From JAYEIA01 sp964472505 (GTDB lineage: Bacteria; Bacteroidota; Bacteroidia; Bacteroidales; JAADGE01), in NCBI GenBank assembly GCA_964472505.1, contig CAYYQW010000006.1, positions 17,952-81,951 on the forward strand: a DNA stretch of 64,000 nt, in the 5' to 3' direction. The notes beneath the pieces were generated by a model, which saw only the letters and a program-made list of their open reading frames with translations, was not told the DNA's origin and ran no database searches. The number at the start of each line of letters is the position of its first letter. Position 1 is the stretch's first letter. Positions 1 to 8,535 of this stretch are shown piece by piece. Both the position numbers and the translations under genes were made by a program.

Positions 1-157
1 GAATCAAGCCTACAATCATATAAAAAGTGGTCGTTTTCCCGGCACCGTTTGGCCCAAGCAGCCCAACAATCTCACCTTGCTGTACATCTAAAGAAATGCC
101 TTGCACCACGGTACGTTTTCCGTATTTTTTTACAACATTTTCGGCTCTCAGTTCCAT
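1..157 (-). CDS. lptB: LPS export ABC transporter ATP-binding protein LptB (N-terminal part)
   Basis: Only the first 52 residues lie in the window; the gene runs off the left edge. The start codon complement is at 155-157. The N-terminus reads [15 protein letters not shown] and is followed by a Walker A motif, GPNGAGKTT, about 35 residues in, then FYMIVGLI. The family carries out ATP hydrolysis that drives lipopolysaccharide extraction from the inner membrane with LptFG. The wording around the P-loop ([19 protein letters not shown]) is typical of LptB rather than of general importers, but the D-loop and H-loop are outside the window, so another ABC ATPase remains possible. The MBOAT gene ends 14 bases downstream on the same strand side. 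Confidence 0.75.
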   Translation of the reverse strand, partial: MELRAENVVKKYGKRTVVQGISLDVQQGEIVGLLGPNGAGKTTTFYMIVGLI

Positions 158-171
158 AGTTTTTTCCTGTT

Positions 172-1965
172 TTAAAATTGGAAATAAATAAAAGGTACAA
201 CATCCTGACTTTTAAATTCGATTACCAGTTGCACTACAATAATAAACATGAGTAATTTAACAATATAAGGCGCTCGAACAAACCAATCCACAATTTTATC
301 AGTCCAATGTGTCGGATTTGCGTGCATCAAATACCCAATAATTAATAAAATTACCCAAGTTTGATGAGTTTTCCAAAAATGATAGGCATATTTTCTTATA
401 TCCAAATCGGTAAGTACTTTCTCAATCATTATCAATGCCACTTTATAGGCATCAATCATAACTTTGGCCGTAACAATTTTATCATCTCCGCTTATTTCTT
501 CACTTACGCGCACTTTACTTCCCATATCGTACTTTAATTCGGTAGTTACTGAATCGGCAAGTGCGCCTTTGGCATCAAAAAAGTTAATCCTCACAGTTTT
601 TACCGAATCATTTTGTGCAATAATTTGAGAGGTATAGTCATATTCGGCAGCATTCTCTACTTTAAGCTCTTGATAGTTTTCGGGTATATCAGCAGCTCGA
701 AAAAATATCCAAAGTGTTATTACGAAAATAAAAGTCATGAGCCAAGCCACAAATTTTACGGGAATGGTATCGGGAATTTTATCCAAATACGGTTTTACGG
801 CTTTATGAACGGCCAATCCCAGGCCGTGAGCCGAGCCCCAAACCACAAATTTCCAACTGGCGCCGTGCCACAATCCGCCCAGAAACATGGTTATAAATAA
901 ATTACGATACATTTTAAACTTTCCTTTGCGATTGCCGCCAAGCGGAATGTACAAATAATCGCGCAGCCATGATGAAAGCGAAATGTGCCAACGTCGCCAG
1001 AAATCAGTAATATTCAATGCTTTATAAGGAAAGTTAAAGTTAATACCCAAGTCAAAACCCATGATCAGAGCAAGGCCTATAGCCATATCGGAATAACCGG
1101 AGAAATCGCCGTATATTTGCATCGTATAACCCAATACGGCCATAAGATTTTCAAAGCCCGATTTGGTATGCGGTGCGGCAAAAATTATATCATTGTATTG
1201 TGCGATATAATCGGCAATTACGGCTTTCTTGAACAAGCCAATCATAATCAGCCAAAAACCTATCCAAACATCCCGTTTTTTTATGATAACCCGCTTTTTA
1301 AGCTGAGGCAAAAAGTGATGTGCTTTTACAATGGGCCCGGCAACTAATTGCGGGAAAAAGGAAAGGAAAAAAGCATAATCCAAAAAGTTTTGAGTAGCCG
1401 GTAATTTTTTCCTGTAAACATCGATTACATAACTAATTGACTGAAATGTGTAAAATGAAATACCTATGGGAAGAAAAATATCCAACGGTTGGAAATTATT
1501 CTTCATTATTTCAGTGAAAGTCTTCTGAATGGGCGGCTCCAAAGATTGAATAAAGTTCGTTATTACCGGGAAATCTCCCAAGTATTTTATGATTTGGACA
1601 AAATTTTCAAGAAAGAAATTCGTATATTTAAAGAAAGCCAAAATACCTAAACTACTGACTACGGCCAATGTAAGCCAGAATTTTTTCCATGCTTTTTTTT
1701 GAGCGCGCTCCACTCCTATGGCAAAACTGTAATCGGTAATTGAAGTAAAAGCCAGTATTATCAGATAAAACCCACTTGATTTGTAGTAAAAGAAAAAACT
1801 AAACAGTATAACGAATATTGTAACGGTCCAACGACGCTTTTTTATAAGCGTGTAGGTAATCATAAACAAGATAAACAGCAGAAAAAAGCTTCCGCTGTTA
1901 AATAACATGGGACTTTGCGAATCGTAAATCAGTAAGTCCTTCAGCAGGGAGGAAAAATCTCTCAT
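172..1965 (-). CDS. MBOAT family membrane-bound O-acyltransferase (AlgI/DltB-like)
   Basis: 597 residues with many hydrophobic segments. The diagnostic MBOAT core is present: [17 protein letters not shown], then PLGGNRKG, then [16 protein letters not shown] with the family's conserved histidine. Members move acyl (often acetyl) groups onto surface polysaccharides or other extracytoplasmic acceptors. A stretch of about 80 residues near the C-terminus, after the WIFFRAAD motif, looks soluble and charged before a last set of membrane segments. That makes the protein longer than simple AlgI (about 460-520 residues). The next gene upstream in transcription is an SGNH hydrolase, a common partner that acts on the same acyl group. 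The acceptor cannot be told from sequence. Confidence 0.9.
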   Translation of the reverse strand: MRDFSSLLKDLLIYDSQSPMLFNSGSFFLLFILFMITYTLIKKRRWTVTIFVILFSFFFYYKSSGFYLIILAFTSITDYSFAIGVERAQKKAWKKFWLTLAVVSSLGILAFFKYTNFFLENFVQIIKYLGDFPVITNFIQSLEPPIQKTFTEIMKNNFQPLDIFLPIGISFYTFQSISYVIDVYRKKLPATQNFLDYAFFLSFFPQLVAGPIVKAHHFLPQLKKRVIIKKRDVWIGFWLIMIGLFKKAVIADYIAQYNDIIFAAPHTKSGFENLMAVLGYTMQIYGDFSGYSDMAIGLALIMGFDLGINFNFPYKALNITDFWRRWHISLSSWLRDYLYIPLGGNRKGKFKMYRNLFITMFLGGLWHGASWKFVVWGSAHGLGLAVHKAVKPYLDKIPDTIPVKFVAWLMTFIFVITLWIFFRAADIPENYQELKVENAAEYDYTSQIIAQNDSVKTVRINFFDAKGALADSVTTELKYDMGSKVRVSEEISGDDKIVTAKVMIDAYKVALIMIEKVLTDLDIRKYAYHFWKTHQTWVILLIIGYLMHANPTHWTDKIVDWFVRAPYIVKLLMFIIVVQLVIEFKSQDVVPFIYFQF

Positions 1966-2022
1966 TGGGCTATTTCAGTTTCTTTATACTACAAACATTA
2001 ATGAGTTTGTTCGGCATCGCTA

Positions 2023-2811
2023 TTATTTTTTTGGCTGTAACAAAGTGGCATTGGGCGAACTTCTATACCTAATACTGTCAGGCGGTACATCTAATTTGAA
2101 CCGATAAGCGCCTTTGGTTTGAATCCAAACCGCCACGGAATCCATCCATTTGGCTGCTGAACTGCGTGTAGGATGCGCTCCGTCGCTCGCTCTGTTATAT
2201 GTTAAATCTTTGGACGGATAATAACGTCTCTCGCCCGTATTACTTAATATCAATTCATTAATTCCGGTATCATCTTTCCAGTTGGGAGGGCCTATCCAAA
2301 CGTAAGGAAGCGTATCTACCTGCGAAATTATGCGCCTCACGTATTTTAAGCGTTTATTTTTTATATCTGAAATAAACAATTCATTGGCACCCAAAACCAG
2401 CATGACATAAGTAGGCTTATATTCATTTATAAAATGCGACAGTGTATCTGAGGTGCCGTACCAAAGGGTAGATGAGCTGTACCAAATAACCGATTTCATA
2501 TCGTGCTCATTGTACTCAACATAATCACGTAAACGGAGCATTAAGCCTTCCAACATGGAGTCGCCGATTAATAATATTTTTTGTGCGCTTGTATCGGTAA
2601 TCACGGTATCGCGTTCCGCCAAACTTTTCAGGCTTTCCTGCTCGGCAAAAGCCGGAACTTCAAGCGCCTCACCCCATAAATAATCTTTTACACCGGATTG
2701 CTTCAGCTCATAATCCATTACAGTAATAGGTTGATGGCGAAATGAGTAAAACACCATAAGTGCAAATGTTATAATCAAAATACTGATAAACTCCCAAACG
2801 GAACGGTTCAT
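2023..2811 (-). CDS. SGNH/GDSL hydrolase-fold protein with N-terminal membrane anchor
   Basis: 262 residues. A membrane segment at about residues 8-23 (FISILIITFALMVFYSF) would anchor the rest outside the inner membrane. SGNH blocks are visible: ILLIGDSMLEGL (block I, nucleophile Ser), VLGANELF (block III, GxN) and DGAHPT (block V, DxxH). This is the layout of esterases or acyltransferases of the DUF459-like group. It sits between a secreted esterase and the MBOAT gene, all on the minus strand with short gaps. By family knowledge this suggests transfer or removal of acyl groups on a surface glycan. The exact reaction is inference. Confidence 0.8.
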   Translation of the reverse strand: MNRSVWEFISILIITFALMVFYSFRHQPITVMDYELKQSGVKDYLWGEALEVPAFAEQESLKSLAERDTVITDTSAQKILLIGDSMLEGLMLRLRDYVEYNEHDMKSVIWYSSSTLWYGTSDTLSHFINEYKPTYVMLVLGANELFISDIKNKRLKYVRRIISQVDTLPYVWIGPPNWKDDTGINELILSNTGERRYYPSKDLTYNRASDGAHPTRSSAAKWMDSVAVWIQTKGAYRFKLDVPPDSIRYRSSPNATLLQPKK

Positions 2812-2820
2812 AGGAATAAT

Positions 2821-3609
2821 TTACTGTTTATTTTTGGATTGAGAGAAAAGCCACGGCAATAGCTTCGGCTCGTTGTAAGCGGCATCCCAGCTGAAGTGCC
2901 CGAGCTTTGGATATTCCGTATATTTAGGATTTCCGCCGGCTTCTTTGATGGCCTTAACCATTGAGCGCGAACGCTCAGGAACAACGACTTTATCTTTAGC
3001 TCCGTGAAATGCCCATATCGGAATATGACTGATTTTTGATGCTTGTTTGACATCACCGCCGCCGCAAACCGGCACTGCTGCTGCAAATTTATCGGGAAAG
3101 CGTGCAATTAAATCCCAAGTAGCGTATCCGCCCATGGATAAACCGGTTATGTATATCCGGTTGGTATCAATCGGCAGGCCTTCAATCATCCAATCGACCA
3201 AATCCATGGTAAGCCCGGCATATTTTGAAATATTCCGGGGCATATCATGTTCGGTCAAATTCCAGTCCACTTCCACCCAACGATGATTTTCGGCACATTG
3301 CGGAGCTATGACATAAGCCGGAAACTGTTCCTGAGTTTCAGGGTTCGTGAAAATTTCGGCAACATGTGTCAGCTGCTTTTCATTATCATTCCCGCGCTCG
3401 CCGGCTCCGTGCAAAAAAATCACCAAAGGCAAGCGTTTCAGCTCCATAATTTTTTGTTGAGGCTGATAATAACGATAAGGCAAAACACCGTTTTCATTTT
3501 CATAAACGGCAGCTTGATAGTTTTTCACAATTTGTGCATTTGCTTGATTCAAACTAAAAACGGATAATAACAATACAGCAGTCAGTGTAATTCCGGAAAA
3601 AAAGTTCAT
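2821..3609 (-). CDS. Secreted alpha/beta-hydrolase (prolyl-oligopeptidase/esterase type)
   Basis: 262 residues. Signal peptide at about 1-25 (ending NQANAQ). The alpha/beta-hydrolase signature is complete: oxyanion region VIFLHGAGERG, nucleophile elbow TGLSMGGYATW (Ser), a later Asp in FHGAKDKVV and the His in LGHFSWDA. This layout matches the phospholipase/carboxylesterase and PHB-depolymerase-like esterases that Bacteroidota secrete. Its stop lies 9 bases before the SGNH gene start, so the two are probably co-transcribed. The natural ester substrate is unknown. A Bacteroidota-like -7 box (TATCTTTA on the minus strand, plus-strand 3631-3638) lies about 25 bases upstream. Confidence 0.85.
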   Translation of the reverse strand: MNFFSGITLTAVLLLSVFSLNQANAQIVKNYQAAVYENENGVLPYRYYQPQQKIMELKRLPLVIFLHGAGERGNDNEKQLTHVAEIFTNPETQEQFPAYVIAPQCAENHRWVEVDWNLTEHDMPRNISKYAGLTMDLVDWMIEGLPIDTNRIYITGLSMGGYATWDLIARFPDKFAAAVPVCGGGDVKQASKISHIPIWAFHGAKDKVVVPERSRSMVKAIKEAGGNPKYTEYPKLGHFSWDAAYNEPKLLPWLFSQSKNKQ

Positions 3610-3821
3610 TGCTTTTATCTTTTAGAGGCGTAAAGATAAATATTATTTTGTTCAGGCATAAAAATAATTAACTAAAGTTCAGAACAGTCCTTTCACAAGC
3701 TTAAAAGAAAATTATATCTTTGGCAGCTAATACAAAAAAATGTCATAAGCAAGTTTGTGGAACCTAACATTTTTCGATTTTGATTAAATGATATTCTTTT
3801 ACTCAGCTAAACAGATAATTT

Positions 3822-5240
3822 ATGGTTATAAAAAAAAACGCAATTCCTAAGATAAAGCAATATGTTTTGTTCGTATTTTCCCTAATTGTCTTGATATTAG
3901 GTTTCTACTTAAATACGTGGAATACAATTAGCAACAAAAAATTTAAGAATTTTGATAAGTTTTCTGAAAGTCTGGTAATTGGCCGGCTGATAATGGCCGA
4001 AAACAAAGGCTTTTTATCATACGGTGCATTAACAGGCTTTGCGAAAGACAGACCGAAAGGAGAACATTATGTTGACTACCAATACAAAATTTACAAAGAG
4101 GAAATACAGGGCATAAACACTAACAAATATTGGGTTTATAAATCACAAATAGGCGGTCAGGCTTCCCTTTTTGCTTTTATAGACCGTTATTCGCCATACA
4201 ACAACAGTACTAATTTGGATTTTTTTTATTTTCTAAGCTCAATTTTGGCTGCATTAAGCTTTACATTTTTTGTAATTTGGATTCAAAAAAACTATGGATT
4301 TGATGTTGCAATTTTAAGTCTTGTACTCATCATTATTACTGAATGGATTAACATTTTTGGAAATAATTTATGGTGGCAGCTGTGGTCATATTACTTTCCG
4401 TTTTTGGTATTTCTTTTTTTGTTGGATAAAGAAACAAAGAATAAAGATAATATACTGATTTTTAGAAAAATACTCTTTTTCTCCTTTATCACTGTATTGG
4501 TGAAATGTTTTTTTTCGGGCATGGAGTACATGTCTGCCACGCTTATTATGCTTTGCATACCTTTTGTTTATTATTCGATACTGAACCGACATAAATTCAC
4601 AAAATTTTTTAAACGCATAATGGCCGTAGTCTTAGGATCGGTTTCGGCAATTGCAGTTAACTTTTTTGTGCTTTCATACCAAATAGCGCAGGTTGAAGGG
4701 AGTATGTCAAAAGGATTAGAACATATTGTAATGAGTTTCTTAAAAAGGAGCTCGGGCGACAGTTCAAATTTTGATGAAGCATTCAGGGAATCTTTGGATT
4801 CTTCGGTTTTTGATGTTCTGGAAAAATATTGGAATGGTGTTGCTCTGGATTTCACAGCTTGGTTTACATCGGATTGGGAAAGTTTTTTAAAAGTTGATTT
4901 TGGAGAACTGTTTCTTATTGTTCTGATTTTCACATCTGTCATATATATATCCAAAGACATACTGCCTTCTTTATATTCTGCAAGAAAATCAAACCATGCA
5001 TTAGTACTAACAACCTGGTTGTCAATGGCTGCACCCTTGTCTTGGTTTATAATTTTCAAAGGACACTCTTACATTCATACGCATCTAAACTTTATCACAT
5101 GGTATATGCCCTTTGTGTTATTAGCTTATGTGATTATTTCTGTTGTAATTAATGCGGTAATAAAAGACTATGTATGCAAAATAAAATTCCGAAATCTTAA
5201 TAAATGGATTAAGAATACAATATCAACACAAAAAAGCTGA
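3822..5240 (+). CDS. Polytopic inner membrane protein of unknown function
   Basis: 472 residues with around ten hydrophobic segments. The first is at about 13-30, several lie between 130 and 290, and two more are near 360-380 and 430-450. A sizeable extracytoplasmic-looking loop follows the first segment (about 35-125). I do not recognise a family. The layout, a first transmembrane helix, a loop and then many helices, is reminiscent of GT-C glycosyltransferases or polysaccharide-related proteins, but I see no diagnostic motif. The gene stands alone, runs opposite to its neighbours on both sides and is more A+T-rich than they are, which fits an acquired gene. A TATCTTTG match to the Bacteroidota -7 box lies upstream at 3715-3722. 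Confidence 0.6.
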   Translation: MVIKKNAIPKIKQYVLFVFSLIVLILGFYLNTWNTISNKKFKNFDKFSESLVIGRLIMAENKGFLSYGALTGFAKDRPKGEHYVDYQYKIYKEEIQGINTNKYWVYKSQIGGQASLFAFIDRYSPYNNSTNLDFFYFLSSILAALSFTFFVIWIQKNYGFDVAILSLVLIIITEWINIFGNNLWWQLWSYYFPFLVFLFLLDKETKNKDNILIFRKILFFSFITVLVKCFFSGMEYMSATLIMLCIPFVYYSILNRHKFTKFFKRIMAVVLGSVSAIAVNFFVLSYQIAQVEGSMSKGLEHIVMSFLKRSSGDSSNFDEAFRESLDSSVFDVLEKYWNGVALDFTAWFTSDWESFLKVDFGELFLIVLIFTSVIYISKDILPSLYSARKSNHALVLTTWLSMAAPLSWFIIFKGHSYIHTHLNFITWYMPFVLLAYVIISVVINAVIKDYVCKIKFRNLNKWIKNTISTQKS

Positions 5241-5347
5241 TTGAATCAGACGATTTGCTAATACCCATAACCCATTTATTACCGGAACTTAGACATATTT
5301 AATAGTGACCGCCGCGGCAATCGGAATCGCACTCGGTTTTGACATAC

Positions 5348-5392
5348 CGGCTTCGACAAGCTCAGCCTCCGAGCGCCTCCGCGTCGAGGCCG
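5348..5392. repeat. GC-rich palindromic (REP-like) element
   Basis: CGGCTTCGAC (5348-5357) pairs with GTCGAGGCCG (5383-5392) with one mismatch. The loop of 25 bases holds a nested GCTC/GAGC pairing. It is far richer in G+C than the surrounding sequence and lies between convergent genes at 5240 and 5470. It looks like an inserted interspersed palindrome. I see no long U-tract, so terminator function is not shown. Confidence 0.5.
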
Positions 5393-5469
5393 TAGATAAA
5401 TGCCCGGATGTAATATAATAGTTTGTAGTACCCATGCGCCTATTTCAACAAAACTATCATAGAAACTTC

Positions 5470-6471
5470 TCAACCGAACAATTTTCCCCAAAAACCTTTT
5501 TTATCATTTTTCGGTATGCCTTCGTTTCGGCCGGCTTCTGATTTATTCGGACCTTGCCCGACACGTCGTATCTTTGCACCGCAATATTCGCAACTGTCGG
5601 TATCGGCGGGATTAAAATCGGCGCCGCAAGCCAAGCATTGTATCGCTCCGGTTTTTAGGGTATTCATTGAGCCGCAAGTTTCGCAAAGGGTATGCTCGGC
5701 GCCTTCAGGGATTTTTAAGACGGAGCTGCAAACCACACAGTTTTTCTCATCTGTTTCCGGAGCTTCGGTTTCTATAAATTCGCTCTGCAATCCCAGATGT
5801 TCCATGGATTTGCTAATGGTTTCCTCATCGTATTGTAAAATGGCTGCTCCCAGTGCTTGTTTATAAAATATTTCTTTCGAAATACCGGTATTCCCTTCCG
5901 GATAATAAGCCATACACTGCATAGCCATGGTTTTATCCACGGATTCTTTGGTATGTTCCTTCAAAAGATCCAGATATTCAATAAAAGCAGCATCAAAATT
6001 AGCTTTATAAACGCCTTCGATGTATTCGATCGTAATTTTCTCGCTTAACGCCTTAAACATAGCCTGTTCGGCGGCATTTTCTTCAAAAAAATTATTATCC
6101 AATTTTTCCTGCCAGAACATTTTATAAAAATCCAAAAACTTTTGCCTGTAAGACGGTTGTCTAATTTTTGGCGAAAAACGTTTATCATAAAGCTCAAACT
6201 CGGTTTCGTGCATCTGTAATTGCGCATCCGTAAATGCAGCAGCATCTTTTTGTTGAATGGCCGTATTCAATGCTTGGGATATTTTTAAGAATTTTTGAAC
6301 GGCCGGTTTTGCCATGTTCTCGGGTGTGAATATTTGCCGGGTCTCTCCTTTCAAAATCTCAATATCATACCCCATTAAACTTCCGCAATAATCGCAGTAA
6401 ATATAAGCCGTAGTAAACTCATTCAATTTATATCCGCCGCAAGTCGGGCACTTAATTTTTCTTACTAACAT
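5470..6471 (-). CDS. Multi zinc-ribbon protein of unknown function
   Basis: 333 residues, no signal peptide. The N-terminus carries one zinc ribbon (CPTCGG at 8-13, CDYCGS at 26-31). The C-terminal third carries two more: CVVC...CETCGS and CLACGA...CEYCGA. Between them is an alpha-helical, Glu-rich region of about 180 residues. The final residues are basic and polar. Such zinc ribbons often hold the ends of scaffolds or bind nucleic acid or protein; nothing here fixes the substrate. It sits alone between a palindromic element and the ADP-ribosylglycohydrolase gene, 51 bases away on the same strand. Confidence 0.65.
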   Translation of the reverse strand: MLVRKIKCPTCGGYKLNEFTTAYIYCDYCGSLMGYDIEILKGETRQIFTPENMAKPAVQKFLKISQALNTAIQQKDAAAFTDAQLQMHETEFELYDKRFSPKIRQPSYRQKFLDFYKMFWQEKLDNNFFEENAAEQAMFKALSEKITIEYIEGVYKANFDAAFIEYLDLLKEHTKESVDKTMAMQCMAYYPEGNTGISKEIFYKQALGAAILQYDEETISKSMEHLGLQSEFIETEAPETDEKNCVVCSSVLKIPEGAEHTLCETCGSMNTLKTGAIQCLACGADFNPADTDSCEYCGAKIRRVGQGPNKSEAGRNEGIPKNDKKGFWGKLFG

Positions 6472-6522
6472 AATTCATGTTTTTGTTGCTTCCCCCGAAT
6501 AAAAAACGGTTTATTACAAACT

Positions 6523-7323
6523 TCAGGCTTGCCCAAAACGCTCCTCAAATTTATTGATAATCTCTATGAATTCTTCCGGTAAACGTTCCTCGGCATAGTC
6601 TAAAAATTCTTTGGGAATGTGCTTATGAAATGCTGCCGCCATACCGCCGGTCATACACGCAATGGTATCGCTGTCGCCGCCGAGGGAAATAGCTTTTCGT
6701 ATGGCATCTTCATAATTTGTGCTTTCAAGAAAAGCCACAATGGCCTGCGGTACCGAGCCTTGGCAAGTAACATCAAAGGTATATTCCGGGCGTATTTCAT
6801 CAATGCTGAAATTCAAATCGTAGGCAAAAGTTTTTACAATATAATTTTTAATTTCTGTTTTAGAATACGCTTTTTTTGCCAAAAAGACCGCCGCTGCAAC
6901 TGCCTGCGCACCTTTTATGCCTTCCGGATGATTGTGTGTAACTTCGGCTGTTTCCCGTGCCTTTTGCAAAATCGCAGGCACATCCGGATACGCAAAACCT
7001 ACAGGACTGACACGCATGCCCGATCCGTTTCCGAAGCTGTTATAAGGTTGCGGATTATTTTGGCCTAACCACGACTGAAACCAACCGCCGTATCCGCGGT
7101 CCGGATATTTGCGGCCGTAGCTCCAAAGCGATTCTTCAAAATCTTTTTGGTGTAAAATACTGTCGGCTATCGCTACGGTAAGCACCGAATCATCGGTAAA
7201 TGTTCCTTCCGACGGGAAAATATCAAAATTGTAATCTTTCGTATTTCTCCACTCATAAATTGAGCCGACTATATCTCCGATAATCGAGCCGATAATGGTA
7301 TTGGAATTAAATTTTAATTTCAT
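6523..7323 (-). CDS. ADP-ribosylglycohydrolase family protein
   Basis: 266 residues, cytoplasmic. Family hallmarks are present: GSIIGDIVGSIYEW near the N-terminus, FTDDSVLT (metal-binding acidic pair) at about 42-49 and the late LGGDSDTIACMTGG, which supplies the second set of Mg-binding acidic residues. The family removes ADP-ribose from proteins or small molecules, for example DraG and ARH3. The length is normal for the family. A TATCTTTA -7-like box on the minus strand (plus-strand 7348-7355) lies about 25 bases upstream of the start. No mono-ADP-ribosyltransferase gene is visible nearby, so the substrate is unknown. Confidence 0.85.
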   Translation of the reverse strand: MKLKFNSNTIIGSIIGDIVGSIYEWRNTKDYNFDIFPSEGTFTDDSVLTVAIADSILHQKDFEESLWSYGRKYPDRGYGGWFQSWLGQNNPQPYNSFGNGSGMRVSPVGFAYPDVPAILQKARETAEVTHNHPEGIKGAQAVAAAVFLAKKAYSKTEIKNYIVKTFAYDLNFSIDEIRPEYTFDVTCQGSVPQAIVAFLESTNYEDAIRKAISLGGDSDTIACMTGGMAAAFHKHIPKEFLDYAEERLPEEFIEIINKFEERFGQA

Positions 7324-7393
7324 ACGGATTACTTTTAATTATTAGGGTAAAGATATGAAAAATTTCGAGTTATATCCGGCTTTTTTGATTTAA

Positions 7394-7423
7394 CCCGTCT
7401 GAAGGCTTTGTGCGCTCGGATGG
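7394..7423. repeat. Degenerate copy of the CCGTCTGACCGCTTTGAG hairpin repeat
   Basis: CCCGTCTGAAGGCTTTGTGC and the following CGCTCGGATGG resemble the better-conserved hairpins at 14622-14652 and 33020-33049, but the stem has several mismatches. It was identified by similarity of order and ends. Confidence 0.35.
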
Positions 7424-7490
7424 ATAATGCACTCAGTTAGTTTTAAACAGGAGATAAAGATACGTACAAAATTTCAGCAATAATCAAATT

Positions 7491-7568
7491 AAATCTGCCG
7501 GATTTGGTTTGCAAACGGCGCGATTGATTTTGTTTTCCGACTTTTTATTAGCGAAATCCGGCAGATTT
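7491..7568. repeat. Perfect 15-bp inverted repeat with 48-base spacer
   Basis: AAATCTGCCGGATTT at 7491-7505 is the exact reverse complement of AAATCCGGCAGATTT at 7554-7568. It lies just upstream of the promoter-like box at 7602. It could be a remnant of a small mobile element or a regulator site. No terminator-like U-tract follows. Confidence 0.6.
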
Positions 7569-7601
7569 CATTAAAACCCATTCGGATAAATAAAATTCTT
7601 G

Positions 7602-7609
7602 TATATTTG
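7602..7609 (+). promoter_or_regulatory. Bacteroidota-type -7 box TATATTTG
   Basis: An exact TAnnTTTG match 58 bases upstream of the start at 7667. The -33 TTG is not clear. It probably drives the small membrane protein gene and perhaps the two genes after it. Confidence 0.45.
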
Positions 7610-7666
7610 CAGTAATTAATCGAGTTTCTAACAACACTATCAAAGTGTTTTTAAATATAGACAGTT

Positions 7667-7897
7667 ATGTTTTTAACCATGTTATACATATCAGCAGCAC
7701 TCATTGGAATTGCATTTATAGGCATGGGTGTAGGCGTCTTTTTTTCAAAGAAAAAAGCGTTTCCCAATACTTCGGTGGGCGGCAACAAAGCCCTTCGCAA
7801 ACAGGGTGTTTACTGTGCAAAAACCGAACAAGCCATTATTGACAAAAAATATAAAGTGAGGAATACCCAAATAGAATGCAGCAGTTGCGGCCTTTAA
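7667..7897 (+). CDS. Small single-pass membrane protein with C-terminal cysteines (possibly NqrM-like)
   Basis: 76 residues. One membrane helix at about 4-26 is followed by a basic stretch (SKKKAF), the string GGNKALRKQGVYC, and a C-terminal ECSSCGL. Cysteines after a single helix with a final CxxC recall NqrM, a maturation factor for Na+-translocating NADH:quinone reductase. The middle differs from that of Vibrio NqrM, and no nqr gene is in the window. This is therefore a weak suggestion by architecture only. The frame is supported by the upstream TATATTTG box and by the close downstream gene at 7925. Confidence 0.5.
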   Translation: MFLTMLYISAALIGIAFIGMGVGVFFSKKKAFPNTSVGGNKALRKQGVYCAKTEQAIIDKKYKVRNTQIECSSCGL

Positions 7898-7924
7898 TTC
7901 TTATTTAAGAAAAAATCTTGTTTT

Positions 7925-8521
7925 ATGTACCGCTTTCTTGTGTTTATGCTGATTTTGATTTTGCCCGGCAAAATTTTTGCTCAGGCTGATGCCGGCATAA
8001 AACTCACAACATTTAGCGGGCATCCTTTTGCCAAAACCGATTTGGATTGGCATCAAAAAACTATTGACGGGCAAGGCTATTTGACTTTCGAGCCCGGACT
8101 GTCGGCCGATATTTACATGCCGCTTATAAACCGCGTACGAATCGGAGCAGAAGTTCAAGCCGTGAGCGACCGCTTTAACGGTTTCACGGGAGCCGTGGGC
8201 ATAAATATTTCGGGTTTTGTGTTCAAATACTGGAAAAACCGCTTGTTTATTACCATAGGCCCGAAACTATATGTTTACCAAAACCGCGAACTGCCCGAGG
8301 ACTATACCGGTGATGAAGGCTACAAAACAGAAGGCGCCATGCCGCGTAAATTCATGCCCCTGACCGGAAGCATAGAATATTCCTATGATTTGAGTAAAAC
8401 CACGCGTTTTATGGTCGGATTGGGACAGACGCATCCCAAATCGGCAGGGATTACGGCCGGTTTTCGTTTTATCCTTCCCGGTGGCGGCGGCAAAGGCTGT
8501 GATTGTCCGAGCTACCGTTAA
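7925..8521 (+). CDS. Exported protein, predicted small outer membrane beta-barrel
   Basis: 198 residues. Signal peptide about 1-20 (VFMLILILPGKIFAQ). The rest alternates polar and hydrophobic residues in strand-length runs (for example NRVRIGAEVQAV, FKYWKNRLFITIGPKLYVY, TTRFMVGLGQTHPKSAGI) as in porin-like barrels of Bacteroidota. The C-terminus ends in GGGGKGCDCPSYR, a Gly/Cys-rich tail unusual for a barrel. I cannot assign a family. It lies 27 bases after the small membrane protein gene, so they are probably co-transcribed, and 14 bases before the ATG of the next gene. Confidence 0.6.
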   Translation: MYRFLVFMLILILPGKIFAQADAGIKLTTFSGHPFAKTDLDWHQKTIDGQGYLTFEPGLSADIYMPLINRVRIGAEVQAVSDRFNGFTGAVGINISGFVFKYWKNRLFITIGPKLYVYQNRELPEDYTGDEGYKTEGAMPRKFMPLTGSIEYSYDLSKTTRFMVGLGQTHPKSAGITAGFRFILPGGGGKGCDCPSYR

Positions 8522-8535
8522 AGCCCGGCTTTTTG

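Larger units (their letters stand above)
7324..7666. other. Intergenic region with two palindromes and a promoter
   Basis: Gap of about 340 bases between divergent genes. It holds a degenerate copy of a 30-base hairpin repeat at 7394-7423, a perfect 15-base inverted repeat (7491-7505 and 7554-7568) and a -7 box for the gene at 7667. I see no open frame of note. Confidence 0.6.

Noticed and set aside
2808..3107. Overlapping frame in the esterase/SGNH region
   Set aside because: A shadow of the esterase gene in another frame, with no signal or family pattern.
8503..8535. Upstream TTG start for the UPF0104 membrane protein
   Set aside because: It would overlap the previous gene by 19 bases and adds a short polar lead; the ATG at 8536 is more natural.
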